DNA of 64,000 bases from Cristatella mucedo (lineage: Eukaryota; Bryozoa; Phylactolaemata; Cristatellidae), in contig WPIO01000068.1 in assembly GCA_009760855.2 (NCBI GenBank), forward strand, positions 897,001 to 961,000, in the 5' to 3' direction. Below, one piece after another: positions 1 through 12,475 of the stretch. A program made the position numbers and the translations under genes. A model generated the notes under the pieces. It searched no databases. It worked only from the letters and a program-made list of their open reading frames with translations, and was not told where the DNA came from. Positions within the stretch are counted from its first letter, which is position 1. Every line of letters begins with the position of its first letter.

Positions 1-75
1 ATGCTTAGCCTTCTGGGGGAGTAGATCTGATAGATAGGCTGGAGCCAAAGAATGAAGGTACTTAAAAGCTTGTGG
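1..75 (-). mobile_element. LINE A fragment (window edge)
   Basis: Near-identical to the LINE A antisense segment at about 20,308-20,385 (shared words such as GATAGGCTGGAGCCAAAGAA). It encodes, on the minus strand, part of the conserved C-terminal region after the reverse transcriptase. The copy is cut by the window edge. 76-396 shows nothing I can identify. Confidence 0.75.
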
Positions 76-394
76 TGTAGCCTTCGTGCGACAGCTAATG
101 GCTCAAACTGTAAGACGTGGAATGGGTTCAGCAGAGACCCTCATGCCAAGCTCTCCGATGGCAAACGTGATGGAAGATGCTGTAGCCGCCGATGCCTTGG
201 ACCCAAACGAGCTTATAACCGTTGACGTTAGAGACCGCCGTGCATCTCAACGTAGCCAATTCAACGCTAGAGCTTTCGGCCGGCTGCTGCTTAAAATATG
301 AATGACTTACTTTGGCCTTCTGCTTAAATTTGCGAACCGGTCAATGCACATATGCAGTAGACTCATCGTGGTTAGAAGTATTTTGAAACCGCGC

Positions 395-396
<2 letters not shown>

Positions 397-449
<53 letters not shown>
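397..449. repeat. (GA)n microsatellite
   Basis: About 26 GA units preceded by a short GCGCGC run. The open frames reading RERERE or SLSLSL here are artefacts of the dinucleotide repeat. Confidence 0.95.
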
Positions 450-454
<5 letters not shown>

Positions 455-1130
455 ACTTGTTTTGGGTACTTGTGTATTGTGCACCTGCGGCTTCTGCTCT
501 CGTAATTCACAATGCGCATTGACACTAAAGTACGCGCCTCACCTGTGGCCAATAGTGTGGCAATTGACGCAGCGCAGTGCAGCGTCAGGCCCTGATGCAT
601 GCATAATTTCGTGTCGTCTGCTGCGATTAATCGAGCTCGCGTAAATGCACGTGTGGAAAGTAATAAAGGAGAGTCTCGTTTACCGCGCACGTTCGCTCGC
701 TGTGTCTCCGTGAGACTGCCACTAGAGCAGCCACCGCATGAGACACTGTTATACAACACTGGAGAGTCTTTCTGAGACATTGTGCTAAACACGGTGTGCG
801 CCATCCACGTCCGCTTAGAACTAGGCCTGTAACCCAGCGCTAGCCTCAGTGCTAGTCTCAGCTCACGCGACGCAACGAATACTGGTCATGCCTAAACCTA
901 CCAGCGCTGCTAGCGACTTGTAGGCGCTTCGCAAATGCATGTAGGAATGCCGACAGTAGCTCGAACACGGAGAGCTCCTTTACCTTAACATAACAAGTCC
1001 GTATCCATAACGTCAACAAGTCTATTAGATTTGATCGATTTTATCGATTAGATTCTATCGATCGAAAATAGGCCTCAACCGCCAGCACATACGCCGCCAT
1101 CCACCAACCGTACACCCAACACCAGCCCAG
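450..1130. other. Unassigned flank
   Basis: No recognisable gene. 1,020-1,065 holds several overlapping ATCGAT palindromes in an AT-rich stretch. Nothing else stands out. Confidence 0.4.
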
Positions 1131-2260
1131 AGGTTTCGGCGGGTTCGGCGAATTACGGCGGAATCCACTGCAATCCAATCGAATTAGGCTAACGTCAACC
1201 AGACATAAGCACTGCCGAGCTCAAATTTTGCGCTGATATTGCGGTACACGTTTGAATGTATCTGTCCACCAAATTTCATGACGCAGCTCGCGCGCACTTA
1301 TGTAAATGAGCATCGACGCCGGACGCCTGCACCGCAATCCATTCTAGTTCCCGTCAAATCCACCGCAAATCAGCTGCGCACAGCTCCAAAAATTATGGAA
1401 TGTCAAACTACGCTACGCGTGCAACGTAAACAGAAAATTTCGCGAGATTCCGCTCGCGCGTTCTCGCGAAGTCCAGTAAAACAAGATTGCGTTGGTCCAG
1501 TTCGATACCGCAATCCACCGCAATCCACCGCAATCCACCGCAATCCACTGCATTCAACCGCGACACGTGAGAAACCCTGTTCAAAAAGCTCATTTTTTTT
1601 TATTTCATATGACCTTAAACTCTGCGAAAATTGCACTTAAAAGATTTCACTTGCATTGGCATGGCCGTTCTCGTGCAATGTGCTGCAATCGAATGCAGTA
1701 GCCCGGGCCAACACCGCAATCCTCTTCAATCCACCGCATAAAAAAATCGAAATAGATTTCGCCGAGCTCCAGTTTTTATTGAATATTAAAGTGCACTGTG
1801 CTTGTGTGCACAACCACGTAAAATAAAAAAAGTGTGCATGCTCGCACCGTGGCAATGGGTGGCAATCGTCTGAAATGACCAGGAAAACTACCGTAATTCA
1901 ACCGTATTCCGCTGCAAAGCATCCTCAAATTACCATCACGAAGCTCTGATCGACATTACATATGGGACTAGACTCGGTTCAAAGAGTGCACCCACAAAAC
2001 TGTGCTCCATTATGCACACGCAATAGCATGCAACGAATTGCAATCGACTGCAACGGTTCTATACCGGAATCCACCTCAATTGCCGAAATCTGCTGCAATC
2101 CGCCGCACAGCGACCAGAACGCGTACACTGGAAGCTCTAATTACGATTGCACGCCGCTCTACTCTTCGGTTATTGTGTACTCGAATAACTTCACTGTAAT
2201 TGCCTCGACCATTCGGCAGGAATGCACTGCAATTGACCGCATTTGTCCGAGCCAGTAGTC
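1131..2260. repeat. Degenerate 10-bp CAATCCACCG minisatellite field
   Basis: A core of four in-register units plus one degenerate unit of CAATCCACCG sits at 1,511-1,560. Diverged single or double units (CAATCCACTG, GCAATCGACTG, GCAATCCGCC) recur from about 1,150 to 2,240. Open frames across this field are repeat-driven. 2,261-2,483 is unassigned. Confidence 0.7.
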
Positions 2261-2483
2261 AATCTACCGCAGCTGTCACCTCGGCTTTCACAGCGAGAAA
2301 AATCCCTCATCCAGCTAACGCTCGTACGTTACAACTACCCGGTTGTTGGTACGCGCACCACGAGTCCTTGGGAATTCCTAGGAATCTCTATCAGACCGAG
2401 TTTCGTTTGATCGGCGAGGAGCAGCCGCGGTTTATCTTCGGAATCGCCAATGCTGCTAGTAAGGCCTACAGAATCTAGTCGGA

Positions 2484-2640
2484 ATAATAATGCTGCATTT
2501 GATAAAGTGCCCTCAGGGAACTCAATCTCGTTCTAGGCACTTTACATCTGCTGCTGCAAAGGAATCACCATCGACGAGTGACGGCCTTGAATGCGGGCTC
2601 GAATGCACACTGAAGGCGCCTCCTTCCAGGAACAGAGACG
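2484..2640 (-). mobile_element. LINE A 3' end
   Basis: Starts with AATAATAAT and continues into the antisense LINE A terminal stem-loop (AAGTGCC..AGGCACTTT) and the GCTGCAAAGGA word found in all other copies. It is 5'-truncated. Confidence 0.75.
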
Positions 2641-2659
2641 AATGCTGGTGCCTATTATA

Positions 2660-3715
2660 ACAATAGTGATAATAGTGGTAAGAATACATTTGACATTGCG
2701 CCGTCAGTCGTCACTTAATCTTATTCTAGGCAATTTTTAAGTATGCTACAAAAGATGCACGGGCGAATGGTTAGTGGCAGCATGCTCAATGACAGCAAGC
2801 GTTACGTGGTTAGACAGCTAATACGGTGTCATTTGTCCATACAGCCATGTAAATCTTATATGGGTACACTGCCCATTGCAGGCTGTTCAACATGGTCGCC
2901 AGAGTCCATGTTGAACAGCATTCTTAAACAGGCTTGCGCGGCTGCATGAACAAACGACGAAGTATTAGCTGGGTTAGAGGTGATGTGCACAGGGTCAGTA
3001 TGCAAATATGGTTAGTGGCAGCATGCTCAGACAATGTCGGCAAGCATAAGCGCAGAAAGGACGAATCAAATGGACCCGCTACATGCTGTGATAAATCAAT
3101 GCGCGCTCGCTTCTTCTTAAATGTCATCAAGTCGGGGATGTCATGACGCCGGTAAAAAGTGAGTTCTAGGCTTTGGGAGCATACGAACTAAAAACGTGGT
3201 CTGAAAAAAATTTGAGGTTCGTACGAGGTATAGGTAAGTGATTAGATTCCGAAATGCCGGTAGTGCGACGCTTGGCCAGGTGGGGAGCTGATCTGATAGG
3301 TAGGCTAGAGCCAAAGAATGAAGGGACCTAAAAGTGAGCGACATAACCTTGAAGTTGATCTGTTGCTTGACTGGTAGCCAGTGCAGGTCGGCAAGAAGTG
3401 GTTTGATGTGGCAACTGCGACTGTCACGATAGACAACCCTAGCGACAGAGTGACGCACCACCTGTAAGAGCTTTATCAAGTGCATTATTATTATTATTAT
3501 TATTATTATTAAGAGCCCGATTGCACAGGCCGGCAGACCGGCAAGCGGTGAGTTACAGAAGTCGAGACTGGATGTCACAAATGCGTGGACCAATTTAGAC
3601 GCCGTATCCCTGCCTAAGCAGGCCCGAGTTTTAGCAGCGTTATGCAGCTGAAAGTAGGCAGACTTGACTGTGGAGCTTTCGTATAATGTGTTCGTACAGC
3701 TCGACACATTCATTC
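2660..3715 (-). mobile_element. LINE A, 5'-truncated, decayed
   Basis: The minus strand encodes pieces of the LINE A C-terminal region (STVKSAYFQLHN, TSSLDFCNSPLAGLPACAI, LLADLHWLPVKQ), followed by its 3' UTR words (TTAGTGGCAGCATGC). Frameshifts and stops break the frame. A tiny second insertion interrupts it at 3,472-3,509. Confidence 0.8.
3472..3509 (+). mobile_element. Ultra-short LINE A tail insertion
   Basis: Only TTTATCAAGTGCATT plus (ATT)n, the last bases of LINE A in sense orientation, inside an antisense LINE A. It is flanked by a direct repeat TAAGAGC (3,465-3,471 and 3,510-3,516), as expected of target-primed reverse transcription. Confidence 0.75.
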
Positions 3716-5240
3716 CTCGAGCTCCGCTCGGAGTCGAGTCCGAGTCACCAACTCATGGAGTCACCGGCGACCAAAAAAATACTCGTGCAGCAGCGTGACC
3801 GCCTTTACCAAAATCAAAAGCCAGATGCGATTGGTCAGTCGCAATCCCCACTGCACGACGCCGAACTATTTTCTCACGCGTCTTCGAAGACTTGCAGCGC
3901 GGCGGCTACGTGCTCCATGTTTCCGTGTTTATGGCCAAGGACTTTGGTTCAGAAGTTCCTGCAGCGTGTGTAACAGTCGGTGCCAGAAGTGCATAATTTT
4001 GGAGGACATTTAACAGCCACCTTCCGGTTGGCTCTTTTCTTCCGACTACACTTGCTGAGGATGTGCTGAATCCGATGAGGACGGTCCGATAGAGCATTCG
4101 CTGTTCGAGAAATTGAGTCCCGAAGAGCTTAATTTGCTGCTGGCAATAACAAAATTGAAGACTCAAAAACCATTTACTAAAGCTGGGCCAACTAAGAAGC
4201 ACCGCTTGATCGAACTTAAGCTAATTGCATGTCGGTGCTGTGCTGAACATAAGCGAATTGAGTAAAAGAGCTCTTCCTACCAATAGCTTCGGGGATAATA
4301 CTCACAGCTAGTGAGTACATCTTGAATTGTGCGGTACGTATTGAGAAGCAAAGGTTAGTGGAAGCGTTTGCGGAACTAGAATAAACTGGTGGCGTACAGT
4401 CTGATTCAAGTATTGCAAAGATTACCAAGCAGTAGGAACGAGTGTCCTAATGACCGAAGGAGGAATAGACCAACCAACGGCTAGTCAAGAAGAGGGCGAA
4501 GAGATGACCAATAAAGTCCAAGTCCGCGCAAACGGTGGTTGAAGCTCCGTACGGTGAAGTCTCGATACACAGCATCTTGGGAAACGCGCGTTTACGCTTT
4601 TGCACGAGAGCGCGGAGCTGGCTGCGGGTGACGCGAAGGTGTTTGGTACCGCAGCAGCCACTGAAGATGCGATGAACGAAGTGATCGTTTCTTTCTAGGA
4701 GGGCTATTATTATTTATTTATAGAGGGTTATTATTATTTCGACCGTGGAACACGCGAACGCCACTTTGCGCCTGCCGCCGTGTACGTCGCTGTTGTAATG
4801 GACTGCTACCCTGATCATCGTGGCAAGTGTGCGTTACGAATCTTCAATCTCGTGCTCCTGATGGTGTTTGCACTTGAGTCACGAGATCTACGATTACAGT
4901 AGCTACCTGGTCGATAAGGAGCCGGCCGTGTTTTAGCAACACTCAATGTAGTATCAATGCCATGTCTCATATGCCGATTTTTCACGATGGCTGTGAAGCT
5001 CGATAGTCAATTTCTTGCCGTCTGTGCTTCGATGACTTTTCATCGCGTTACATGTCATTGAGACTAATTTTGATGAATCCAATGACGAAATCTTTCCAAC
5101 GACTTTTGCCACCCTGCGTTTTAACCGACTTCGTACGGCTCTTGCCAATCACGCTGCGATTGCTGAATCTGCGAGTAAGAATCGCAACCAGTTGGACGTG
5201 TGTCGCATGCAATCGCCATTTGAAATTTGTGTAGCCGATA
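3716..5240 (+). pseudogene. Unidentified protein-like relic
   Basis: I do not recognise a gene. The plus strand holds short reading frames with protein-like composition broken by stops. 4,059-4,265 (68 codons) contains LFEKLSPEELNLLLAITKL and ends RCCAEHKRIE. A frame near 4,797 reads MDCYPDHRGKCAL, faintly like the start of a caspase p20 domain. No splice sites join these convincingly. It could be a decayed gene copy, part of an unknown transposon, or chance. Confidence 0.25.
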
Positions 5241-8200
5241 TCTAGTTGGTTTCAATGCTGAGCACTCTTGCAGCAGCTTGAGAATGTGCCACCAAAATTT
5301 CATGTAAAATCAGGCAGAAACCCTCTTAACGCAATTGCACGTTGATAGGCAATCATTAGTTAAGCTTCACCAAGTGAATTCGTAGTTGATTATGGTAACA
5401 CGTCGAGCACTAACTTCTGGAATAAATACTGACAATTCTTATCTAAAACACTGAATTGACTCTACTGGAAGGTAATTTCCCGCTCTCCCATAGGATTAAT
5501 TACCTTGGTTGAGCTCAAGTTTGCAACCTGAGAGTAAACCACAAATCGTCTTAGCCCCAACTTGTCTTCTACCGCATCAATAATATTTTGAATGAAAATC
5601 TATCAATCTGGGATGCATTTTTTATATGATTTAGTAATAATAATAAAGAAAAGCGCCGCGCCACACTAAATTGACCAAGTAGCTAAGGTCCTCCGAAATC
5701 GTGGGCTCGAGCCCCGTGGCTGAATAGAGATTAAGTTATTTTAGGGCGCTATACAAAGCTATATTACACACACACACACATACATACATATATATATATA
5801 TATTGCGTATGTTGGAGAACTAAATATATTTCTTTGCACATCACTGCGGCTTATTAGTCAAAGCAGCTGCTTCGTCGCTATTCGAACGAGTCTTCTGGTT
5901 TCTTTCAAAAAATTACAGCGTATGCCTGTATTTCTTACGCGTGCGGGTGCGTCGGAGCTGGTGTTCCGCGGTTAATCGGGCAGAAGCCTCCGGTTGTCGC
6001 CTAAGTGCACGTGGCTAAAATAGCAGCGTCAGTACTACGCTGACTTCTTTTTTTGTGAGCTACCTCAACGAACTACGACGAGCTAACGCCGCGAGTAAAA
6101 TGCAATTACAGGCGAAAACCTATGCACGCACGCAGTCACTAGGAGGGTACTTCTTTAGGCCACTGTCTTACACAAGCATTCTAAATAAAGTTCAGATTAC
6201 GACAAAGTTATCACCTTCCGGCTTTGTCATTCGCTCATGTTAGTGACTTTTCTAGGACAGATATTTTTAGCTTCTATTTAAAGAGAAATTGTACCCTTTT
6301 AGAAAGAAGAATAATTTTGTGCTCTGAAGGTATGCCATTTATTAAGAATCGTCAGCCAATCTAAAAAAATTCATACTCCGCGTTATGGTCAAGTCTGAAG
6401 CTTCGCACCCTAAAATATGGCCTCATATAAAAAATCTTCTAAGAAGCACTTTTTGAGGCGATATATTTTGAGGAGCACCTCGTAAGCGTGCGGGATGCGT
6501 CATCCAACCAACGCTCGCCTAAGCGAACTTCAATATGTCCGATTTCCATCCTTCCGTTTTCTATCCGTCAAACTAACGACAGTAGCTTTGAAGTTTTTTA
6601 GAGATACACTGCGATTCACTAGCTTCACAAATTTCCAAAACTAGCTACTACTTCAATCCATTACACAAACCGATTTGTTCTAAGTCAACTCAAAAACTTC
6701 AAACAATTTCACTTGCACGTTGTCATAAAAAAAATCTTAAAGACCCGCTCCGCCTTTGGCCCGACACTTTTAAAGTTCGACGCGGCTGCCATTTTCACAA
6801 TAAGCTGTGGAGCGAACCTACGACTTCGATTTCATATTTTTAAACACAGTATTTTTTAGTGCATTCGCAAAATTTTCAAGCAGATGTGCATTTGCGTTGT
6901 CGCACAAATAATAATATTAATAAGAAGACACGCATTTGTACGGTGAAACAAGAGCATATAGAAACAATTCGATTAGAATAGTGCAAGAGATTATTGTCGA
7001 TTCCTAAATTATAATAATTGAATTAAGAATCGGATAAGTCATAATCTGTCGTTGATACGCTATGAACTGGAAATTTGCAGTGATAGCTGGTAAGTTGTAA
7101 TTTAAGCTTCGAAGGGAGTTGTACACTATGCTGTCTATGCTGTACGCTCGTGCCTCGCCGCGGCTACGAAACACGTACGAATCGACGTTAACGACGCGGT
7201 GTTTCAAGGATTCGGCAGTGAAAAACGCAATGCACGAGTTCATGTAGCAGACAAACACATTCTGGGTTCAGTAAAAAAAAGTATCAAAGTTACTCATTTA
7301 TCAGCTGTATGTACTTTCAACTGTCGGTATTTGTTTATCAACTGTGGCTGTATGACATGTGAAATTGGCTGGAAAACTAATCGAAAGAGATGCCGTTAGG
7401 GTATAGCGTCAGAGGGTCATTTCTCTACCTTAGCGGCTGTCAATTGAAAGTTCCATTTCGGTCACTATGAAGGTGAAAATATTGGTGTGTATAAGCTTCT
7501 TATTATTTTGACAAGCACAGCGCCAGGCTATATTGTTTTGAATTGCACTTTATAAACAGGTAGACGCATGCTCAAATACACCTGACATCTCACGCAAAGA
7601 TAGCGGTTTTTAAAAATAAAAGAACCATTTTATTGAAAGAGAACTAACTTTTGTGGAGATATGAGGGGGGTTTACACGCTAATCCGATGATCCGCAATGC
7701 AACCATTTTCGCAAATGTTGTCCGCGCGACATATTTTCCAAATAAACATTTTTACGTAGTGCATCGTCATTTTATCGCAGAGCCAGCCTCTAGTGACGCT
7801 AAAAATTAGACTATGTCCATAACAAGCCACATTTTGTGAAAAACTGCCGAAAAAAAACATATTAATTTTCCCAAAGCGAGCTCCTCCAAGTTTAATTTAC
7901 GGTGCTTAGTTGAACCGAGTTCTAAAAATTTCAATATCTGTAATATTTTAAGTTCATTTGAGTAGAACAAGTGCGTTCATTTTCCCCAGTCTTAGCTGAG
8001 TTTTTAACCACGTATGAGGCAGTTCTTTGAGGCATTACTAGAGTATAGGAAACTATACGTTGAAAGAAGGCTCTTTTTACATTGCGCTATTCGCGAGCCA
8101 CACATTGTTGTAAAAGCACGCGCCCTAATAAAATTGGTTGCTTGGGCACATGGAGCTGTTATAAGAGAACGCTCAGTGTTCAGCAAATAATGTCATTTTA

Positions 8201-8604
8201 ACAGATTCATTTTTGTTTGACAAACTGTTTACCCTGCCTAGGTTGATAGCTACGATTCTTCCCTAATCTGTGGTTCCTGTCTACTTTTGAGCGTACATGG
8301 ACGCGACTACATCATTGTAAGCAGATTAAGGGTCGCGGGGTCACTACTGAGCGTAGCCCCTTCGAGCTTCCGCCTACTGGTCAATTTATAACTTCCTTGG
8401 CGACGCCGAATGCGCATGCCACGTCGCTTAAGCAAGATTAAAGTTCTGCTCCTGCATTACTCTGCTGGATGCAGGTTTCTTACAGGACACCATTTTGAAT
8501 CTGGACGGCTTCAAAGTCTAGAAAGAAATTGATTTCATTCCGTTCGGAGTGTATTTTCCGCCATTCTGGGAATTTCGCTTTCGCATCTATCATCTGGTTA
8601 TGCA
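5241..8604. other. AT-rich flank, mostly unassigned
   Basis: No convincing exon. The only recognisable items are a SINE-2 fragment at 5,673-5,765 and a CA/TA microsatellite at 5,766-5,803. 5,804-8,604 shows no repeat or coding signal I can name. Confidence 0.4.
5673..5765 (+). mobile_element. SINE-2 fragment
   Basis: B-box-like GTGGGCTCGAGCCCC is followed by the LINE A-like tail (GAATAGAGATTAAG..TTAGGGCGCTATACAAA), then a CA/TA repeat. The 5' tRNA-like head is partly lost. Confidence 0.6.
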
Positions 8605-8870
8605 ATATAATGTATCTCCGTCTGTAACTCCACAATGTCGTAAAGACCGTGTGGGTGTTACACAGGAGAGTTTTGTATAGCGCACTCACAGCCTAAGCGG
8701 GTCTCGGTACGCATTCGGTAGCCAACAGACTTCGTCCCACGCAACACAGAGAAAGTGGGAAGCATAGCAGATTCGGTAGAGCAGTTGAGGTTGTGAGTAG
8801 GGCGGAAGTAGCAGCTCAAGACCGCTGGAAAGGATGAGCCATAGTCGGCAGTAGGAGAGTAGAGTATGAG
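8605..8870 (-). mobile_element. LINE B 3' end
   Basis: Antisense copy of the LINE B terminus, with the words GTCTGTAACTCCACAATG, GAGAGTTTTGTATAGCGC and CACTCACAGCCTAAGCGG shared with 54,190-54,470 and 57,958-58,230. It is 5'-truncated. Confidence 0.8.
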
Positions 8871-9540
8871 CTTTGTAAAAGCTTAATGAAGCTTATTTTA
8901 AGCGGGTCAAATATATCGCAGTTTGAAAGTGCCAGGTTACACGCTGAGTCGGGCCCTTGGAATCGATGAGCACGAGAACTGGCACTTGAAATTGCCAAAG
9001 CTATTTGCAAGTATGTTCTAAAAATAGTCGCATTTGATAAGCACCCAAACTCCTGGCTTTTGATGGGTGATTTTGAAAATTGCGAGGTCGATTATATTAG
9101 TATTTGATTATATTGAGATTCCACTGTAGTGGCAATCGATGCTGAACAAGACTGTTGCCGAAGTCCAGGGGTCAGAGGCTAATTTCCCTCAAGCGCCGCC
9201 ATGCTCAGGCCACGCCGCCGCTCGCCAAGCCGCTGAGCTAGGGTAAGACGAGCGGCCGTCAGGTTAGACCTCTTTATATATCGCATGCGCCAACAACAGG
9301 AGAACTAAACAAGTCTAAAAGGGGATCCTACATAAAGTCATCTATAGGGGCGCGAGACGACGAAGCAAGCACGAACAAACGTCTTAGTTGGTCAGTCGGC
9401 TTCCGAAATCCCGCTTGTACCGACTCCGTTCCAACAGTACGAGCGGACGCCTTAAAAGATTTGGCTAGCTGAGTAACTGCTTGGCTAGTCGGAGTCGACG
9501 TCTACCACAGTCGAGAGCTTCCGCCAAAAGACGCCAACTC
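8871..9540. other. Unassigned, rising GC
   Basis: No gene or repeat recognised. From about 9,190 the sequence becomes richer in GC and CpG towards the ADAM10 5' end. Confidence 0.4.
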
Positions 9541-11038
9541 ATGGGGCGGGCCGCGAACACACTACACGGGGAACGCGGAATATACGTTACAACAACGAGA
9601 GTGCTGTCCAGCTCCACTTGAGCCTTGGGCACTCGTTACCTTGCGTTCGTGGCCGCATTGCCGCAGCACGCCTGCACCCATCCAGGTGCAAAACTCGGCG
9701 AGGCCGGCGCCCCCAACACCACGACTTACTCGGCCAACCTCCGTTCCCCCGATGATCTCTCGTCGCCGAACATTCGGCCATGCCCATAGGTCAGACCTCA
9801 GCCTAGCCGGTGACCCTTACAGCCGTTCCATCCCAGCCAACCGAACCTAGCCTGGGTACAAGACAATCGACCTCGCACTTTCCAAAATAAGCGATATACA
9901 GAAGTATGGGCGTGACATCACCACCCCGAGGCTCCGCCCAGCCTGACAAGGGCAGGAGTGCATTACTCCTCTGCAGCCGGGTCCTCCCTACCGATTGAGT
10001 GAAGGCATTACTGAATGGCCACGCGGGCATGCGATCCCTCCCCGCCGGCTATCGTTCAGCTTTCGCAGCCGCGAGCGGACGTGTCGTCCGTCTCCAGCTC
10101 CCACGCGTGCACTGCACGCGGAGAGAAGAGCCTCGCGATTTCATCTGCTTAATTACATCTTGTGGAGAAGTCTGTGGTTTCGTTTACCATTGGTGTACGC
10201 CACACTGCCTAAGCGCTCGTCAACTTTCCGAGTGACAAACCGATGTCGACCCCCACAGAAGCACTAGCTCGAACGAGTCGCGCCACTGTTAGGGCGGAGT
10301 CTTAGGAGTTTATTTGCACGAGAACACGCATAAAATTCACAATTGCATTGAATTTTAAGAGCTAACTTAAATAGTGTTATTTTTAATGGGGACTTCAAAC
10401 CGCACCACCGAGCAGCTTATTTAAAAATGGCAGACGGCCGAAATTTGAAGTGCCGGCCACCGGCTGGGCTGGGCCTATGTAGGCCATTTGCACGACGATG
10501 CGCAGGTGCAAACACATTAAAATTTGTGAGGAAGCTCAAGCTACTGTTGTCTTTAAGTAAAAATGTAGCATCGCACAGCTTATTTTGAAAATGGCAAGTG
10601 GATAGGTGCTTGAAAGTTGCGTGCCACTGATCGGACCGGGCTTTTGAAGCCATCAGCACTAAAATACACCTTCAAGATTGCTTGCGGTGGTTTTTGATTA
10701 ACTCGTGATGCTGCTGTCTGTATTATAGAATTAAATTGCATGCTGGCTCGTGGATCGCAGTTCAGCCGGGCTACTGGCTGAGCCAGGCCTTTGGAGACCA
10801 CTTCCGCTAGGACGCGCAAGCGAAATCGCATGCAACTTCCCGAATTACCCAAAGCACCGTCGTTTCTCACAAGAACTAAGCAACGCAGGTTTGCGCGGCT
10901 ATTTCGGGAAACGGCCGGCGGAGGATCTCAGTAATTCCTTGGACCCTGGGTACCGGAACAACGGGTGATGTGTGGGATACTTCCGGTCCACGGCTGGCTG
11001 GGTGTGGTGGTTTCGCTGCCCCTCTCTCCGGCTTGCAG
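9541..11038 (+). promoter_or_regulatory. CpG-rich ADAM10 5' region
   Basis: Many CpG dinucleotides compared with the AT-rich flank, directly upstream of the ADAM10 start, suggesting a CpG-type promoter. No TATA box is obvious. A pyrimidine-rich stretch ending CTCTCTCCGGCTTGCAG (AG at 11,037-11,038) would be a good splice acceptor, so an upstream 5'-UTR exon may exist here. The exact transcription start cannot be read from sequence. Confidence 0.4.
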
Positions 11039-11039
11039 T

Positions 11040-11088
11040 ATGTGGCGGGCAGCAGCGTACTTATGTCTTCTACTGGCAGCCTCGGCGG
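11040..11088 (+). CDS. ADAM10: ADAM10 exon 1: start codon and signal peptide
   Basis: Encodes MWRAAAYLCLLLAASA plus one base: a charged start, a hydrophobic core and small residues before the likely cleavage point. The donor is GTAAAG, phase 1. Joined to exon 2, the next residues are DSRRLDDYIRH. An in-frame ATG at 10,968 would add 24 residues. I prefer 11,040 because the signal peptide is then textbook length and a good splice acceptor lies just 5' of it (AG at 11,037-11,038). Confidence 0.8.
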
Positions 11089-12344
11089 GTAAAGTAATGC
11101 GCCGTCGCGAAGCGCATTTCAGAGCGATCGTTGCTGTCTCCGCTGCCCTGTCATTTAGCTGCGACGCTCGCGCACTTCAGTCCGCAACGACCCGGTGCAT
11201 AAGATAGCAGGAAGGTATTCGCCCGTGGCAGAAGCGGTCGATGGCTGTCGGAAGTCGCTGCTGAGGTGCCATCGACTGAAAAAGCGCGTTGCAGTGGTTA
11301 TTTCCATCGTCGAATGAGCTTGTCTAGTGCGCAAGCGCGTTCTTTAATGGCTTCAGCAACGCGGCTTCCGAGAGGCGACCGTGGCCGAGGGCGCCTCTCG
11401 CGGCCGAGGTCGGCATCGCGCTTCTCCGCTTTACGACTGGCCGCCGATTTCTAACTATGGTTTTCTTAAGGAAAACACTTTCCGGAAATTGTGCGCTCCT
11501 ACTTCTACCGTCGCGACGGCTGCTCTCTCTAGACTGCAGTGACTTGCAGTATCCGTCGACGGATAGTGGCCTAGTCACAGTCTGCGTTCGTGGCCGAGTT
11601 TAAGGGACCAGACGCGGCGCCGCGTCTAGTGGCGCCGCCTCGATATTTCTCGCCGCCGTCAATTTGAAGTACCTATTTTATGGTGATTCCAATAGCTCTT
11701 TTTTTTTACCGTCGTCTCGGTGCCGGATACTAAGCGCCTCTGTCGCGCAAAGAAGAGAAATTACTAATTGGTGTAGGGGGATTGGGCCGCAAGCGCTTGG
11801 ATGACATGATCACGCGAGCCGTGCACACCGCATCGAAAGGCACGGCAGCGAATCGTGACCGCTTAGTGGCGGCCTCTGCAGCAGCAGCAGCAGCTGCTGC
11901 TGAGCCGGGTGAGCCTTCTTCGCGAAGTCGTCCCATCTACGGGCTCGCTTGTTTCCCACTAGGCTCCATGGCTGAAGCCTCGTCTGCCACGAATGCTGAC
12001 TTGGCAGTGAGGACTGCACGCCTAGCAGGCTGTCGCTTTTAAGTTTGTGGGTTTTTGCAGTGATGTCTATTAAAAAAGACATGCCGACGTGCGATCGTAA
12101 ATGAGCTTCGCGAAGAAAGTCCTGCCCCTTTTTTTCAGCCGGCCTTGTGGTGCTGAAGCTCTTTCTTGTGGCACTGCAGTCAATTTGATCAAGCTGCTTC
12201 CTTCGCCGCATATTTAAAGTTCATGGAAGAGATAAAGTTAGTTCTTTGAGGGGATAAACACATGTATTATTATTATTATTGTTGTTGTTTTTCTAATTTA
12301 GCATGCTTCAAAGTTTAGGCACGATTCAAAACACTCATTTTTAG

Positions 12345-12475
12345 CCACCATCGTGCTCTTACAGCCAGCGGGCAATATGTAATTGCCTGTTGCGTGACTC
12401 AAACCCACGACTTGAAGTCTGTGAATCACGAACGTCTTACCCCTGGCCAGCAGCATAGTGGCCATACCAGCTACT
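12345..12475 (-). mobile_element. SINE-1 copy
   Basis: Read on the minus strand: a tRNA-like head (CCAGGGGTAAGACG), a B-box-like GTGGGTTTGAGTC, then CAGGCAATTACATATTGCC, the body motif shared with 45,660 and 44,740. The tail is missing. Confidence 0.65.

Noticed and set aside
4797-4920. Caspase gene
   Set aside because: Only a weak resemblance over about 13 residues; the frame ends at a stop and no QACRG-type motif was found.
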